DNA of 64,000 bases from Carex sylvatica (Eukaryota; Streptophyta; Magnoliopsida; Poales; Cyperaceae), in contig CAXKVR010000109.1 of the NCBI GenBank assembly GCA_964058845.1, positions 248,001 through 312,000 on the forward strand, in the 5' to 3' direction. This document shows positions 1-11,559 of this stretch, piece after piece. Within the stretch, counting starts at the first letter, position 1. Every line of letters begins with the position of its first letter. A program made the translations under genes and the position numbers. The notes under the pieces are model-generated. The model saw only the letters and a list, made by a program, of their open reading frames with translations. It searched no databases and was not told the DNA's origin.

Positions 1-255
1 CAAATTTTATATTTTTTAGAATTTTTTTATTTTTTTTAGATAGGTATAAAATCACTACATTCAAAAGTAGTGATTTTCTACCTATCTAAAAAAATAGTAA
101 AAAAATTCTAAAAAATGTAAAATTTAGTCTGCAAGTGTATTTTTATATGAAAGTCATGTTGAATGGTTCAGATGGACTATTTGGACTTTGAAAATAGAAA
201 TTTTTATCCATAGTACGGACCAATCTGCGCTATCCATTGCACTATAGACTCACTC
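1..255. mobile_element. Foldback MITE, copy 1 (cut by window edge)
   Basis: AT-rich palindromic element. The core around 20-110 folds on itself (GATAGGTA... against ...TACCTATC). The right end, CCATAGTACGGACCAATCTG through CTCACTC at 249-255, matches the right end of the copy at 2498-2836. It lies in the intron or upstream part of the ABI3-like gene. No transposase is encoded, so it is non-autonomous. The left end is outside the window. Confidence 0.7.
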
Positions 256-379
256 AATTCTTCTTTGTTATTAGTTTTTCTTTTCGAGATGCAAAGGTGC
301 AATTTGTTCCTCATTTCCTTTCTATTTCTCAATTATACGCAAGTTGAATTCTGCCCCCTTGTCTTTTGTGCATGCACAG

Positions 380-2080
380 GATCTAAAGTTTCACGACATG
401 AACTTGAAGTTTCTTCTCCAGAAGGTGTTGAAGCGAAGTGATGTTGGAAGCATTGGACGAATTGTGATACCCAAAGTGAGTATTAATTTAATTAGTTAAA
501 CATTCTGACGTACCTTTGCATCACTTCAAGTTCTAAGAAATAATCTGGGTTTTTGTATATTTTGTTTACTTGAATTGCAAAACAGAAGGAAGCAGAAATT
601 CATTTGCCAGTGTTGGAATCAAAAGATGGCATGACCATTCCAATGGAGGATATCAGGACATCACAAGTCTGGGAAATACGTTACAGGTGAATAATAAATA
701 TATATATTTTTTTTAATTCAATTCTTGTTGTACTTTTTTTTTTTTAAGGTTAACGGTTGAAATGCTGATGAAATAATAAAATACACTTGTAAGGGTTGAG
801 GGTTTAGAACATCACATAGTAACAAGTGAGATATTTTTCTTCATGTACCTTAGACAGCATAAATGTTCTTCTGGCAAATCTAGACCATGCACTTTTGAAA
901 CATATATTAGTGGGTCAGTGCCTCAGTTTTTGGGGGTTCAACCTCCCAAGTTGAATGGGTTTATCTACGGATACAGAAATATATATATCTTTATTTAGAA
1001 ATTATTTTTCAGATCAACAAAGAATACATACTACACAAGCTCCAAAAAATGTCTTCTTTCTTGGATAAACCCAATGGACACTGTAATTATCTAACAAATC
1101 TTTAGATATTTTTATCAGTATTTATTTTGACTGGTGCAGTTTGTTGCCTCAGTTTGGCTAATTACATATGAGATGGACTGGTGCTATTGGAACTGAAGTC
1201 CCTGTTTATTACTTCCCGCACATATTTTGCAATTGCAAGGTCGAAACAGTTGATCCGAACTGTTCAACATGATCTCCATGTTAAAATGTGCTTGGAGATC
1301 ATATTTTTTATTTTTTGAAAAAAATTCACTATTTTTTTAAAATTTTCAAAAATCAGTCATTATGGTCCAAAATTTTCTGATAACAGTGACGTTAAAAAAT
1401 TCTAAAAAAAATAGTAAACAATTTCCAAAAAAATGTAAAATTTGGTCTCCAAGTGCATTGTAATATGGAAATCATGTTCAATGGTTCGGATCGACTGTTT
1501 AAACTCTGAAAACGAATATATGGGCGAAAAGTAAATCATGGACTTTACTTCCCAAAGCACAAATTTGGGTACACCTCGTTAGATACACCTCTATATGAAT
1601 TTACTAATCTCTTCTGTGATTTGTTGATTAAGAAGGGAAAATAAAAGATTCAGAACTGCACTCATAAGCATCAGAGACTGAATTTGCACTCATTTGTGTG
1701 AAATATCTGACTCTTGAACAAATTTGGGTACTGATGGCCTGGATATAAATTTATATATACTTTTTAGAATAAAGAAAGGATATTTTCTGTTATTTTTTCT
1801 ATGATCCTTTTTATTGATTGAAGCTTGTATAGTTTTGCAGTTGTTATCAAACTTATCGTTCTGTCCCAAAATTAAAACGGTTTTAAGTAGGAACAATTAG
1901 AATAGAACAAATTTGTACCGACATTCCTTGTGAGTCCTCCGAACTCATCGCTACTTTTTAAATATTCAATTTTTATTGTAAGCTATGTTTTAAAAAATGA
2001 AACCTGATCTACTGCAGGTTCTGGCCAAACAACAAGAGCAGGATGTATGTCCTAGAGAACACAGGCATGCTTGAAACTTG

Positions 2081-2112
<32 letters not shown>

Positions 2113-3004
2113 GGGTCTGTTTTAGATTTTTAATTTTGCAATGTGCCTAAACAAACCAAACAAATCAATCTTGTAGGGAATTTTATTCGTTCAAATGGGC
2201 TAGATGAAGGCGATTTGATAGTGATCTACTCTGATTTGAAGTTTGGCAAATATGTAATGTTTCTGGATTTTCTTTATAATATTTTAGTATTGGTAACTTT
2301 TGATTTCTAGCCCTTCACAAGAACTTTTTATTTCCTGTACACTACTTTAACTAGTACTAAGGGATGATGTAGCAAACCACATTTCCCAAGTACTTATTTT
2401 TGACACTTGATTGCATTCATGCATGGTACTTAAATTATTGGTCTTAGATCTCGCATTCTGCTTTTGTTGCCCCTGATAGCCTTGTTAAATTGTTTTTGAG
2501 TGAGGCTATGGTACGATGCATAGTGCGGATTTGACCGTACTATGGATTAATATCTTCATTTTCAAAATCCAAACTGTTGGCCTGAGCTGTTTAACATGAT
2601 CTCCATATGGAAATATACATGGAGACTAAATTTTATATTTTAGATCAAGTGATTTTGTACCTATCTAAAAAATAGTCAAAAAAGTTATAAAAAATAAAAA
2701 ATTTGATGTACAAGTGCATTTTTTCATATGGTTATCATGTTGAACTGTTCATATCAACTATTTGAACTTCAAAAACAGAGATATTGATCCATAGTACGGA
2801 TCAATCTGCGCTATGCATAGTATCGTAGTCTCACTCTTGTTTTATTTTTGTATTTCTTTGGCTAATAGCTTGAATATACTGATAAATTGTTTTTTATTGG
2901 GCCAATAAATTTAGATGATAAAGGGTGTGAAAATTAGAAAGCCGCAAGCTAAACAAGGCACAGCCAAAGGGAAACGCGGAGATCGAATCTGTGCACCTAT
3001 CTGA
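380..3004 (+). CDS. ABI3-like: ABI3/VP1-like B3-domain transcription factor, 3' part
   Basis: Five exons encode a complete plant B3 DNA-binding domain: 380-475, 586-686, 2018-2064, 2177-2253 and 2915-3004, with stop TGA at 3002-3004. The phases agree at every junction. Signature stretches are [49 protein letters not shown] and [16 protein letters not shown]. These fit ABI3/VP1 better than FUS3 or LEC2, judged from family knowledge and not from a search. ABI3 proteins bind RY motifs (CATGCA) in seed-maturation promoters and act with abscisic acid signalling in the nucleus. The A1, B1 and B2 regions must lie 5' of the window. The intron after exon 3 starts with GC (AG|GCATGC) instead of GT and ends at TTGTAG; the other introns are GT-AG. 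The tail after B3 is short (about 30 residues, basic, ends CAPI). Three MITE copies sit in introns. The poly-A site is not evident; 3005-3540 is the probable 3' UTR. Confidence 0.85.
1243..1526. mobile_element. Foldback MITE, copy 2 (in ABI3-like intron 2)
   Basis: Inverted ends around 1250-1285 (GATCCGAACTGTTCAACATG) and 1465-1500 (CATGTTCAATGGTTCGGATC), with an AT-rich self-complementary middle of the same layout as copies 1, 3 and 4. It lies between exons 2 and 3 and helps explain why that intron is about 1.3 kb. No coding capacity. The outermost ends seen in copy 3 are eroded or absent here. Confidence 0.7.
2065..2176 (+). other. GC-AG intron of the ABI3-like gene
   Basis: The exon ends AACACAG and the intron opens GCATGC; the acceptor is TTGTAG at 2171-2176. 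Splicing here joins G to GG and restores the conserved ENTGNF of the B3 domain in frame. No GT donor nearby gives the right phase. A CT microsatellite (2081-2112) lies just inside the intron. Confidence 0.75.
2498..2836. mobile_element. Foldback MITE, copy 3, full length
   Basis: Best-preserved copy, 339 bp. Terminal inverted repeats of about 50 bp: the left begins GAGTGAGGCTATGGTACGAT, and the right ends in CTCACTC after CCATAGTACGGATCAATCTG. Flanks TTGTTTTT (2490-2497) and TTGTTTTA (2837-2844) look like an imperfect 8-bp target-site duplication, which would suit a hAT-type origin; this is inference. It lies in the last intron of the ABI3-like gene. Confidence 0.8.
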
Positions 3005-3919
3005 GGCTACTCCATGAACTCATTGAATGTGTAGGGAAATTGAGGAGAAGAGTGTTTGCTGATTTAAAACATAGACTGTTAACTGCATGTGTGTGTGTTT
3101 ACCTCCAAAGCATAGGCTGGAGTTGAATATCATTTGTGTTGGGACTTGTCTATTTGGTACCTATGTTATGCTATGAACTCATGATTTATTGCTATATTTT
3201 GCACTCTCTGTCTATATCATTTCAGCCAGGAGCAAAAGGGGGGGGGGGGTTTAGGGGTTTTGGAGACCTGTCACAGCCTGTTTCTATTAACCGTGTTTGT
3301 AAGTCCTACGTAGATACGGTCTGGTAACCGTGTACAAAGTAACCCTTATGCATACACGATAGTCGCTGACACAGTCGTGTAACTTTATGTCATTAACCTG
3401 GACTGTGTATGGTGGCGTTTTCTATACTAGTATGGTGGCGTTTTCTATACTAGTGTTGTAACAACATATTCTAACAAATTGAACTCCGGCAGGCTTTACA
3501 CATGCCTCATTGGACCTTAACTCTTTTTTCTTTTCTTTGTCTGAAAGTAGAAGAAACCTATAAATAAACCACCTGAACTCTTGACTTGTCTGTAAACAAG
3601 TTGAAACGATGGGAAAATTGAAAGGAATAATTAATCAAACTTTATTATGTTTCAATGTATATGTGTAGACAATAAAAATAAATGTGGAAGTTGAAACGAT
3701 GTGTTTCAATTTATATGGAGAGATTTGGAGGTTAAGAGAGAGGTCATGAAAGAAAGTGGTGACATGAAACTAAGAATGAACATTTTTTTGTGGAGATGGA
3801 TGCTTTCTTTATGCACACAATTATCCTTAATTAAAAGGTTTTAGTTCAGTCCCTCAAAGTATTAGTTCCTTGTAACTGCCACTGACAAATATTTCCTACA
3901 ATTTGTCACTTTTGATCTC
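3005..3919. other. Intergenic, probable 3' UTR then spacer
   Basis: No supported gene. It contains a run of ten G (3240-3249), a direct repeat of TATGGTGGCGTTTTCTATAC (3408-3450), and the flank of the receptor-kinase relic. The small open frame at 3136-3327 has no recognisable features. Confidence 0.5.
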
Positions 3920-6900
3920 TCATCTGAGCAGCCTCGTTCGAGCCCAATTCAACTCCTTGACAACTTCTTTGATCCCAATTCGCTCTTTTGGCGACAACTT
4001 GGAGCACAAGAGACCCCATCGAATCACTGAAACCAAGCAATCGTGAATGACCTTTGCATTTGCATTCTCTCCTCCATTTACTGGAAACAGTCCAGTGAAC
4101 ATCTCAAGCACTAGAATGCCATAGCTAAATATGCATCTCCTGCAACCGATGCCTGACCTCCCTTGCCATATTCTTAAAAAAAAATGACAAATTACAATCA
4201 TACCCTTGTATAAATTATGCACCAAGACCAGTAATATAGTGTTGTTTCTCCTTTTCAATTCAAACATACGAGTCGTGCTATATATTGTGGGAAAAAGGAA
4301 TTGACCTCCTTTTATTTGAACTATGTATATTACCAAGGTTAATTAGATGCATTGATTTAATTTGGCCCTCTTAAAGCTTGTGGTTACTTACTATTCACAT
4401 ATCAATTTAACAGCTAGGAGCTAACCAGGTTTGGTACCATCTATTAAGATCATTAAAACAAAATATGAGACAGCAAATTTTGTTGAAGCCATTCATTCTG
4501 TACCATGATAGGGTACAAAAAGTCGAAATAAATAATAAACACACACTTCTGTAAGCTTGTATGTAACTAATTATATGTAGCTAATTATACCTATATAGTA
4601 AACATAAAAATTAAATTCTCATAATAATAAGTTCGTACCTGGGGGAATATAACCGATGGAACCTCTAAGTCCAACTGTACTTCCAGTCAACAGAGAAGAC
4701 GTAGAATCAGGTTGAACCAGAAATCTGGCAAGTCCAAAATCACCGACATGTGCAGTCATGTCATCGTCTAAAAATACATTGCTAGGTTTAAGATCACAAT
4801 GTACAATTGGAGCGAGCCCATGGTTATGAAGATAGTCCAAAGCTGTCGCTTTCTCTTTAGTATCGATTCCGATCTTCTTGCTCCGTTAGTGTCTTTTTCG
4901 GTCTCCACCAGTCTTCCTTCTTTATTTTCCACCACTAAAGTCTAGATCTCAAAAAGAAAGTGAGGGAGAGGAGGTGTAGCCCCTCCGTTTCCTCCAACCA
5001 CCACTTTTTATAACCATCACTCTAATCTTATTTTCGATCTCTAAAACCTCTACACCAAAATCCTAGTCAGAGGTGGGGGAGGTCGCAGCTAGTGCCGGCC
5101 TCCCTCACCTGCCACCACCCCCTTTTCCTTTTTTTTTTATAAAAAAAAAAAAAAATTCTAGATGCCTCTACCTTGATATTGTTAGCCGGCTGGTGCAGCG
5201 AAGAGCAAGAAGGTAAGAGAGGAGATTGATGATCGCTTGAAGTCGATTCGTTAGATGTTATTGTTATGTTGTTAGTGATTGTGTTGTGTTGTGTTTTTTA
5301 GATGTTGTTGTGTGTTTTATATTTGTTGTGTTGTTTGGATGATATTATGATGTTGTGATGTTGCGGTGATGGATGTAATTTTACTTTTATTTAATAAAAA
5401 ATTATACTTGACAACCGCTTCCAAGGTTTCAAAAAAAAAAAAAATCATTACCATGGTGGTCTGTGCTTGAGCATGAACTTAAAACTTATCAAGGTTTCTG
5501 TGTCTGACTTTTCTTAGTACCTCACATTCAGAGAAGAAACTTCTACAAGGACCACGCTGATTGAGATTTAGTACCTTCACAGCAACCGTTGTCACGTTCT
5601 CAAAACACATAGGAGCTTTGTAAACAGCTCCAAAAGTACATCTTCCAATTAGATTCTCCAATGAAAAATGATCCGTAGCTCTAAGAATGACATTGTATGA
5701 TACTTTTTTATACTCAAATTTTTTTGCCACAAATGGTAGGGGATTATTCACAGATCCGTTTTCCCAACAAAAATGAGCTATCAAAAACATGATTACACAC
5801 AAGTATATAATACCACCTATGCAACAAGTTATTATAATGACAATGGAATAGTGGTTCTTCTTTCGGTTATCTAAAACGCATTTGGGTAGATGCATTTCAG
5901 CTATTCCGCCACAAAGTTTTGAATTTCCTCTTATGTCTACTGCACTGGCATTCCTAAAAACCCCATCTTTGGGCAATTCCCCCTCAAAATTGTTGAAAGA
6001 AATATTCAAATTCTGAAGTTTCATTTGACCAATAAAGGCAGGTATTGGACCAGATAAAGCATTGCTGGAGATATCAAGATCTTGCAACCCTATCATGTTG
6101 CTCAAAGAGAAGGGAATGGACCCATTCAACTGGTTTCCACCAAGATGAAGTATTTGAAGTGGCTGGCACCCATCAATCGTGCTAGGAATTTGATCAGATA
6201 ATTTGTTATTCGATAGGTAAACTTCTGCCACATTGTTTAAATGACCAATTTCTGGTGGCAGTGATCCATTCAAATAATTATTTGACAAGTCAATGCTGAT
6301 AGAAAGTGGATGAAGATTGAAAAATTTCTTTGGAATTGAGCCTATCAATTTATTATTTGAAAGGTTCAAGGTATTTAGTACTTGCATTTTGCCTAATTCC
6401 TCTGATATACTCCCAGTGAATGCATTGTTCTCGAGATGGAGCGCATCCATCTTGGTGATATTACCTAAACTTGATGGGATTTCACCTGATAACATGTTCC
6501 CCACTAGGCCTAAATATCCCAAATTCCAAAGATTTCCTATTTCTTCTGGGATAGTGCCTTCAATAAATGTTAGACTTAATTCTAAGGTAGTAAGGTTGGT
6601 TAGTTTTCCTACCTCTGCAGGAATGTTTCCATAAATTGGATTCATGTAAAGTCCTAAATAGGTAAGACTTGTAGAGAGATTTGCGATATAACCAGGCAGT
6701 CTACCTTGGAGTTGGTTGTCACCAAGATCCAATATTTGTAGAAATGTACAGTTGACTAAAGAATCAAAGAATCTCCAATCATCACCGATGGTCTTAATTT
6801 GATTTCCATTGATGTTAAGCCAAGAAAGGTTTTGTAAGGTTCCAATACTATCTGGTATTGTGCCTGTGAAATTGTTTGAGCTTAAATCAATCTTATTCAT

Positions 6901-7536
6901 GGCTGAACAATTGGATATAGAAATTGGAATCTCTCCATTAAGTTGATTTTCATACATCGTTAGAATCTGCAGGTTCTTAAATGAATCACAAAATAAATTG
7001 GAAGGAAGATTTCCATCAAGCTGATTTATCTGGAGCCTCATGTGTCCACCATGGCTGAGAGGTTGTAAATGGAATGTGGTATCTTGCCTGACAAATAGTT
7101 TTCCTCGAGGTGAAGGTATTCGAGAGCCTTTAGTTGGCCAAGTGAAGGAGGGATGAAACCATCTAAATTATTTTCATAAATATAAAGAACTAATAGATGC
7201 GTAAGGTTGCCTAAGGTGCTTGGGATAGGTTCTGTAAGATTATTTCTACCTAGATTCAATTCTTCGAGTAGTTCTAGCTAGGAAACCAAACTGTGGAGGT
7301 ATACCTCCTACAAGAAAATTACTATTCAAATTGATAACCCTCAAGTTTTTACATTACATTAGATTGGAAGGAATGGTTCCTTGGAGATTATTGATGCTCA
7401 CAGAAAGAAATTCTAAATTGGAACAATTACCAAGAGTTGATGGGATATTTCCTTCAAGATTATTCACACTCAAATTGAGAAATTGTAATCTATGAGAAGT
7501 ATGAGGTGTAAACCTTCCATTTTTTTGGGTCATCAA
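3920..7536 (-). pseudogene. LRR receptor-like kinase relic (subfamily XII, EFR/Xa21 type)
   Basis: On the minus strand, in order: leucine-rich repeats (7536 down to about 5960; consensus LxxLxLxxNxLxGxIP), an LRR cap (GNSKLCGGIAEMHLPKC), a membrane segment (SIVIIITCCIGGIIYLCVIM), a kinase glycine loop (IGRCTFGAVYKA) with VAVKVL lysine, then after an insertion the catalytic loop HCDLKPSN (non-RD, as in pattern-recognition kinases) and GDFGLARF. The family's usual intron follows GYIPP (4173-4638). The final exon is 3920-4172 (SYGILVLEMFTG to WARTRLLR). Damage: no signal peptide or N-terminal cap; frameshifts near 7350, 7265, 7040 and 4155; much of the activation-segment-to-C-lobe sequence missing between LFPVNGG and CLVSVIRWG; and about 600 bp of foreign DNA at 4886-5490. 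It cannot make a working receptor. Confidence 0.88.
4886..5490 (+). mobile_element. Poly-A-tailed insertion inside the kinase relic
   Basis: Kinase homology stops at VRHRNL (about 5491) and resumes at [17 protein letters not shown] (about 4880). The DNA between is unrelated and ends with 14 A at 5431-5444 on +, as in a retroposon such as a SINE or a 5'-truncated LINE tail. A TG-rich stretch (5260-5370) precedes the tail. About 45 bases after the A-run could be kinase-derived but do not match. No target-site duplication could be fixed. Confidence 0.5.
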
Positions 7537-8360
7537 TTTTTGTAATATGAATCTCTAGTTAGTGGGCTATCTTCTGTTATACTATTTAAAATAAGAGCAA
7601 ATTTCACGTATATCCCTCAAAGGTTTCGAAATTAGATTTTTCCTTATCTAAATGAACCATTTGTCCTTACAAATCAATCAATTATAAGACTGAACATTTT
7701 TCTTATAAAAACTATATATTTTTATTTTTAATAAAAGGTAAATGAAAAATTTATAAATTTAAAAGGAGTTCTAATTAAAATAATAAATTGAGTAAATTTG
7801 TGAGTTTTTGAAATTATGAAGGTTAAATATGATATTATGAAATTTTGAGGGGAAAACAGGTAATTTTGAAGCTTTTTGAGGGTTATATGTGAAATTCCCC
7901 CTTGAAAGAAAGTGATACATGACCAACTGTTTCACCGATTTTCTCTCTATGTAGCATTTAAAAGGAGGCTGCTATACCAAAATTTTTAAAGGAGGCTGCT
8001 ATACCGACATTGACTCTAAAAAAGGAGGTTGTCATATTCTTAAATTTAAGAGCATAGAAAAGGAGGTTGTCTAATTCCATCCCTTCAATATATTCTTTAG
8101 TCTTCACTTAAGCTATCACATTTTGCAAATCACTTTTTGTAGCAATTTTCCAATGTAAAAAGATCTCAAGATAATTGGATATGTACTTACTTGACAGCCT
8201 AGAATGGTTGCATAAAGCAAAATACAGAGTTTCTTTATTATCTAAATTCAGACCCATCATAATACAGAGTTTCTATATTTTTTATTTTTTTATTTTTTTT
8301 GTATTGGCAACTTTTGTATACATTATCAGTCCATGCATTGTATTCATGCATGGTATTTGA
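7537..8360. other. Intergenic spacer with one MITE
   Basis: No gene is supported apart from the MITE listed separately. At 7965-8070 the phrase AAAGGAGGCTGCTATACC occurs twice, followed by two related copies (AAAGGAGGTTGTC...), a short degenerate tandem repeat of about 25-40 bp. Confidence 0.4.
7596..7902. mobile_element. MITE with about 35-bp terminal inverted repeats
   Basis: The left end AATTTCACGTATATCCCTCA and the right end TGAGGGTTATATGTGAAATT are inverted repeats that continue through a second block (TTTCGAAATTA against TAATTTTGAAGC). The interior is AT-rich and non-coding. It lies just 5' of the truncated receptor-kinase relic. Confidence 0.7.
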
Positions 8361-8900
8361 TACGTCCTATCTCAAGTAGCTAGGCCGTCTTTTACCGAGA
8401 CAGGCTCGAGAGTGAAGGTGGAAGTGGATAAGGTGTTCAGATTCTTCCCTATAGACACGTTGTGTAGGTAATATTGTGAACCCTTTAATCGGCTGAGTTT
8501 TGGGCCTTATATAGGTCGGCCTATTAATGTCGTATAGTGGCTACGACCCCGAGTTCGGTTATGGCGACCGTACGGAAACGGTTGCGGCGATCACTCCATT
8601 GTGATCGTATGGAAACGGTTATGGCGACGACCCCGAAGTAGTCTGACAAGCTGCTTGACAGATCGTACGAAAACAGTTATGGTGATCACTGCATTGTGAT
8701 GATCCTGAGTTTAGCCTGGGCTTGGTCGTGGTAAGAAGGCTTGACGAAGGGGGCTTTGATAGGCCTTCGTGTAGTACTTCGGGCCCATTTGTGTGGTCCA
8801 GTTCGGAGGCTCTAGTCAGTGGGCCTTGTTGAGATTTATTGTATGTTTTCTGTATTTTGGGTTTTGTAGGGTCCTTTTGGTAAAAAGAATTAGAGCATCT
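8360..8900. repeat. Moderately GC-rich degenerate repeat block
   Basis: The phrase CGTACGGAAACGGTT / CGTATGGAAACGGTTATGGC / CGTACGAAAACAGTTATGG recurs three times between 8567 and 8690, mixed with GATCACTCCATTGTGATCGT-type inverted segments. Composition differs from the AT-rich surroundings, so this may be a fragment of an LTR or another transposon. No coding domain was seen. Confidence 0.4.
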
Positions 8901-9054
8901 CCATTCATGCAAGATTTTGCAATTGCAAAACAGTTATGAAATACAATTTATGTTCTTTATTGCATAACTCTCACAATCATGCAATTGCAAAACTTTTTTT
9001 TTCTCAGCCCACAACAACGAATTTATAAAAAATTGACCGAACTGGGACTTTGAC

Positions 9055-9200
9055 CGACCCCTTCGCCCTATGGTCTCTCTCTCGCTACGATCAATCTTCG
9101 CCCCATGGCCTCTCTCTTTCTGCGATCAATCTTCATCACATCTGCGCCCCATGGTCTCTCTCTCTACGATCAATCTTCATCACATCTGCGGAGAATTCCC
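9055..9200. repeat. CT-rich minisatellite, about three units
   Basis: Three units built on CGCCCCATGGTCTCTCTCTC followed by TACGATCAATCTTCATCACA. Unit length varies (about 35-46 bp). The overlapping small open frames on + are a by-product. Confidence 0.65.
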
Positions 9201-9486
9201 TCTCTCTCTACAATGTCATGAAAAACATGTTCACCCCCTTTCTCTCTCACTCTACGATGTCATCAGTTGACTAAAAAATAAAATAAATGCAGATTTTATT
9301 CCATCTCATACATATTTATAAGAACAATTGAACAAGATACATCTCTGCATGTGCATTTTACTACATTCCATCCCAGTTAACATCTCCAAAAAATTTAAGT
9401 ACAAATGATAACATTCAATCCCAGTTACTGATATCTCCAAAAAATAAAAGTAAAAAAATCTAAATGGATACTGGTACACTGGTACC

Positions 9487-10052
9487 TACCTAAATTACCA
9501 GAGCTTGCATTGAGTAAAACAAGTAGAGTTGCATTTTCAATGCATCTGACCTCTCCAGGGTTTGCATATCCCCAACTGCATGCAACTCCACTTTTTCTGG
9601 AAATTCTACATTGTTCTCTTGAGCCAACAAGCCAATACCAGTTCCTATTTCATCAGTCTTCTTTGTCACTTCCAATTCACCACCATTAAAAATCCCTTCA
9701 TCTTCAGGTTTAAAACCACCGCCACCTCCTATTCCACTAAATCCTGACTAAATATAATATCTGAATGCTCATCTCTATCCACAACGGATTTATCTCCTTT
9801 GTTTATTCCCTCGATTGCTCTTACACCCTCCTCCTCTTTCAGTTTCAGTTCTTCGATTATGGTTTTTTCAAGAACAACTATGGGAGCAATAGCATCAGCT
9901 GTTTGTTCTCCTAGATCAAAATTCCCAGGATCTTCTGTGGCCTTTGATTTCATTTCATTTGGTTGCACAGAAGTTGCAGTGTCTATTTCTATGTTAGACT
10001 CCACTACTATGGTCTCGTCAGTCGAATGCGAGGAGGTAACAATATCTGAAAT
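9487..10052 (-). CDS. Unrecognised protein fragment, two possible exons
   Basis: On the minus strand an acidic coding-like stretch runs from an acceptor (ATTTCAG at about 10053) through IVTSSHSTDETIVVESNIEI to EELKLKEEEG. A donor GTAAGA near 9827 and an acceptor ATTTAG near 9751 would remove a 77-bp intron and join it in phase to SGFSGIGGGGGFKPEDEGIF and on to a stop at 9490-9492. The first residues come straight from an acceptor, so upstream exons are expected. A candidate (HSGVIAINKEYN...VRISDRLLEKEF) lies at about 10575-10665 but ends in TGA. I do not recognise the family. Low-complexity acidic sequence can mimic coding, so this may equally be a decayed gene. Confidence 0.3.
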
Positions 10053-10919
10053 AGATTTTTAGGGAGAAAACTGCTTTTAGCATAATTAAAGGTAGAGCTG
10101 TTCCCAATTTTCACTTTGCCCAAAGTAACCTGGAATAAAGCCCAAATAACCTATTGCGCAGTTAAAACTAATTTGAATCCAGTTAAAAATCTAAGACCTA
10201 ATCAATGCACAGTTACGCAATTAGACCTAAAGTTAAAAAACCAAGACTCATAAATCCTGAATTGAGCAATTAACAGCAATTCAAACTGTGCCTATGCAGC
10301 AATTTATTGCTAGAGTGGCAAAGAGGTATTGCTTGATGGAAATCCAGTACACTCTGAACTGGACAATTCTCATAGCAATACAAATTGTCTGATGTCATCA
10401 CGACTTTGAAAATTAGTGAGAATATATGCATGTTTGATTGATAGTGAGAATCTATGCATCTTTATAACGGAGTTTGACTTGTATAAACCAACTTTAGAAA
10501 TTGCAATTTGTGGCAAATCTAAATTAGTAACCTGAAGTGAAAAGAAAAATAAATGAAAATTCTTACTTTCAAGGAGCATCGTTATTAGAAAACTCCTTCT
10601 CAAGCAAACGATCAGATATGCGCACCATGTATCTGAGGTTGTATTCTTTATTGATGGCAATGACTCCACTATGTTTCTTATTTGATCAACTTACTGACAA
10701 TGCACTGGAATTTACATTCTTCACAAGTTTTGATCTTTTGCCTCTCTCGTTGACCCCTTTATTTGCTTATTTATATTTTGGGTTTTCTTATCCACATTAG
10801 AAGGTATTGCTGCTGCATAAGAAATGTATACTAAAATTAACAAATTTGAATAAATAAAAGTTATTTTCATAATCTGGATGAAGGAAAAATAAAAGTTGAT
10901 TAGCTAAAGGAAGGTGCAA

Positions 10920-11545
10920 AATTGTAATTAGAAAGAGAAAACAAGAGCAGGAGTGTACAAAGTGGCAGCACCCATCTCATGCTCCAAATCCTGACCTTTG
11001 CCGAATCAGTTGAAGCGATCTCCAGCTTGTGCTCGACTGCCAAGGCGGAGCTCTGTCAATTTCATCATCTCCGTCAATGTCGCCTTCAGATCTCTGGTTT
11101 CGTGAGCTTCTTTTTAATTATCGATCGAGGATAAATTGGTGCGGGAGAAGTGGGAGGGAGGGGAATAGTGGCGAGATAGCGGAGGCGGTGGCGACCGGAT
11201 TTCCGTGCAGAGATATAACGGATCCAATTTGGATCCGAGAAGAGAGGTCATCAGAGCAGCGGAAGCTTGGCGGAGGCCGAAATGGGGACGGGTAGGGAAG
11301 AGCAGCAAGATATTTTCCGTTGATGAGTGCGCACGAATTCTAATTTCAGCGAGCGAACGGGAATTCTGAGCGCTTTGCAAGCGATTTGCAAGCTTGCAAA
11401 TCCTGAAACCTTTCGTTTCTGCAAGAGACGCTACATCGGTGCCTTCGCGTTTTTGAAATGACAGGTCGGATTTGCAAGCGTATTTGCAAGCCGCTGTAGT
11501 TGCTCTTATAGAAAAGTTTAGAGACTCGAATGAAAGATGTAACAC
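10920..11545. other. CpG-richer block, possible promoter or 5' exon
   Basis: Base composition rises sharply compared with neighbours (GGAGGCGGTGGCGACCGG and similar). Open frames exist on both strands, but none shows a known domain. It could be the 5' end of the fragment at 9487-10052 (same strand logic) or the leader of the retrotransposon remnant that follows. Confidence 0.25.
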
Positions 11546-11559
11546 CTATATAGGCTTGT

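Noticed and set aside
5479..7041. Functional 520-residue LRR receptor
   Set aside because: Only one segment of a gene with several frameshifts, a lost N-terminus and a split kinase domain.
9050..9274. Two overlapping plus-strand open frames
   Set aside because: Both are readings of a CT-rich minisatellite.
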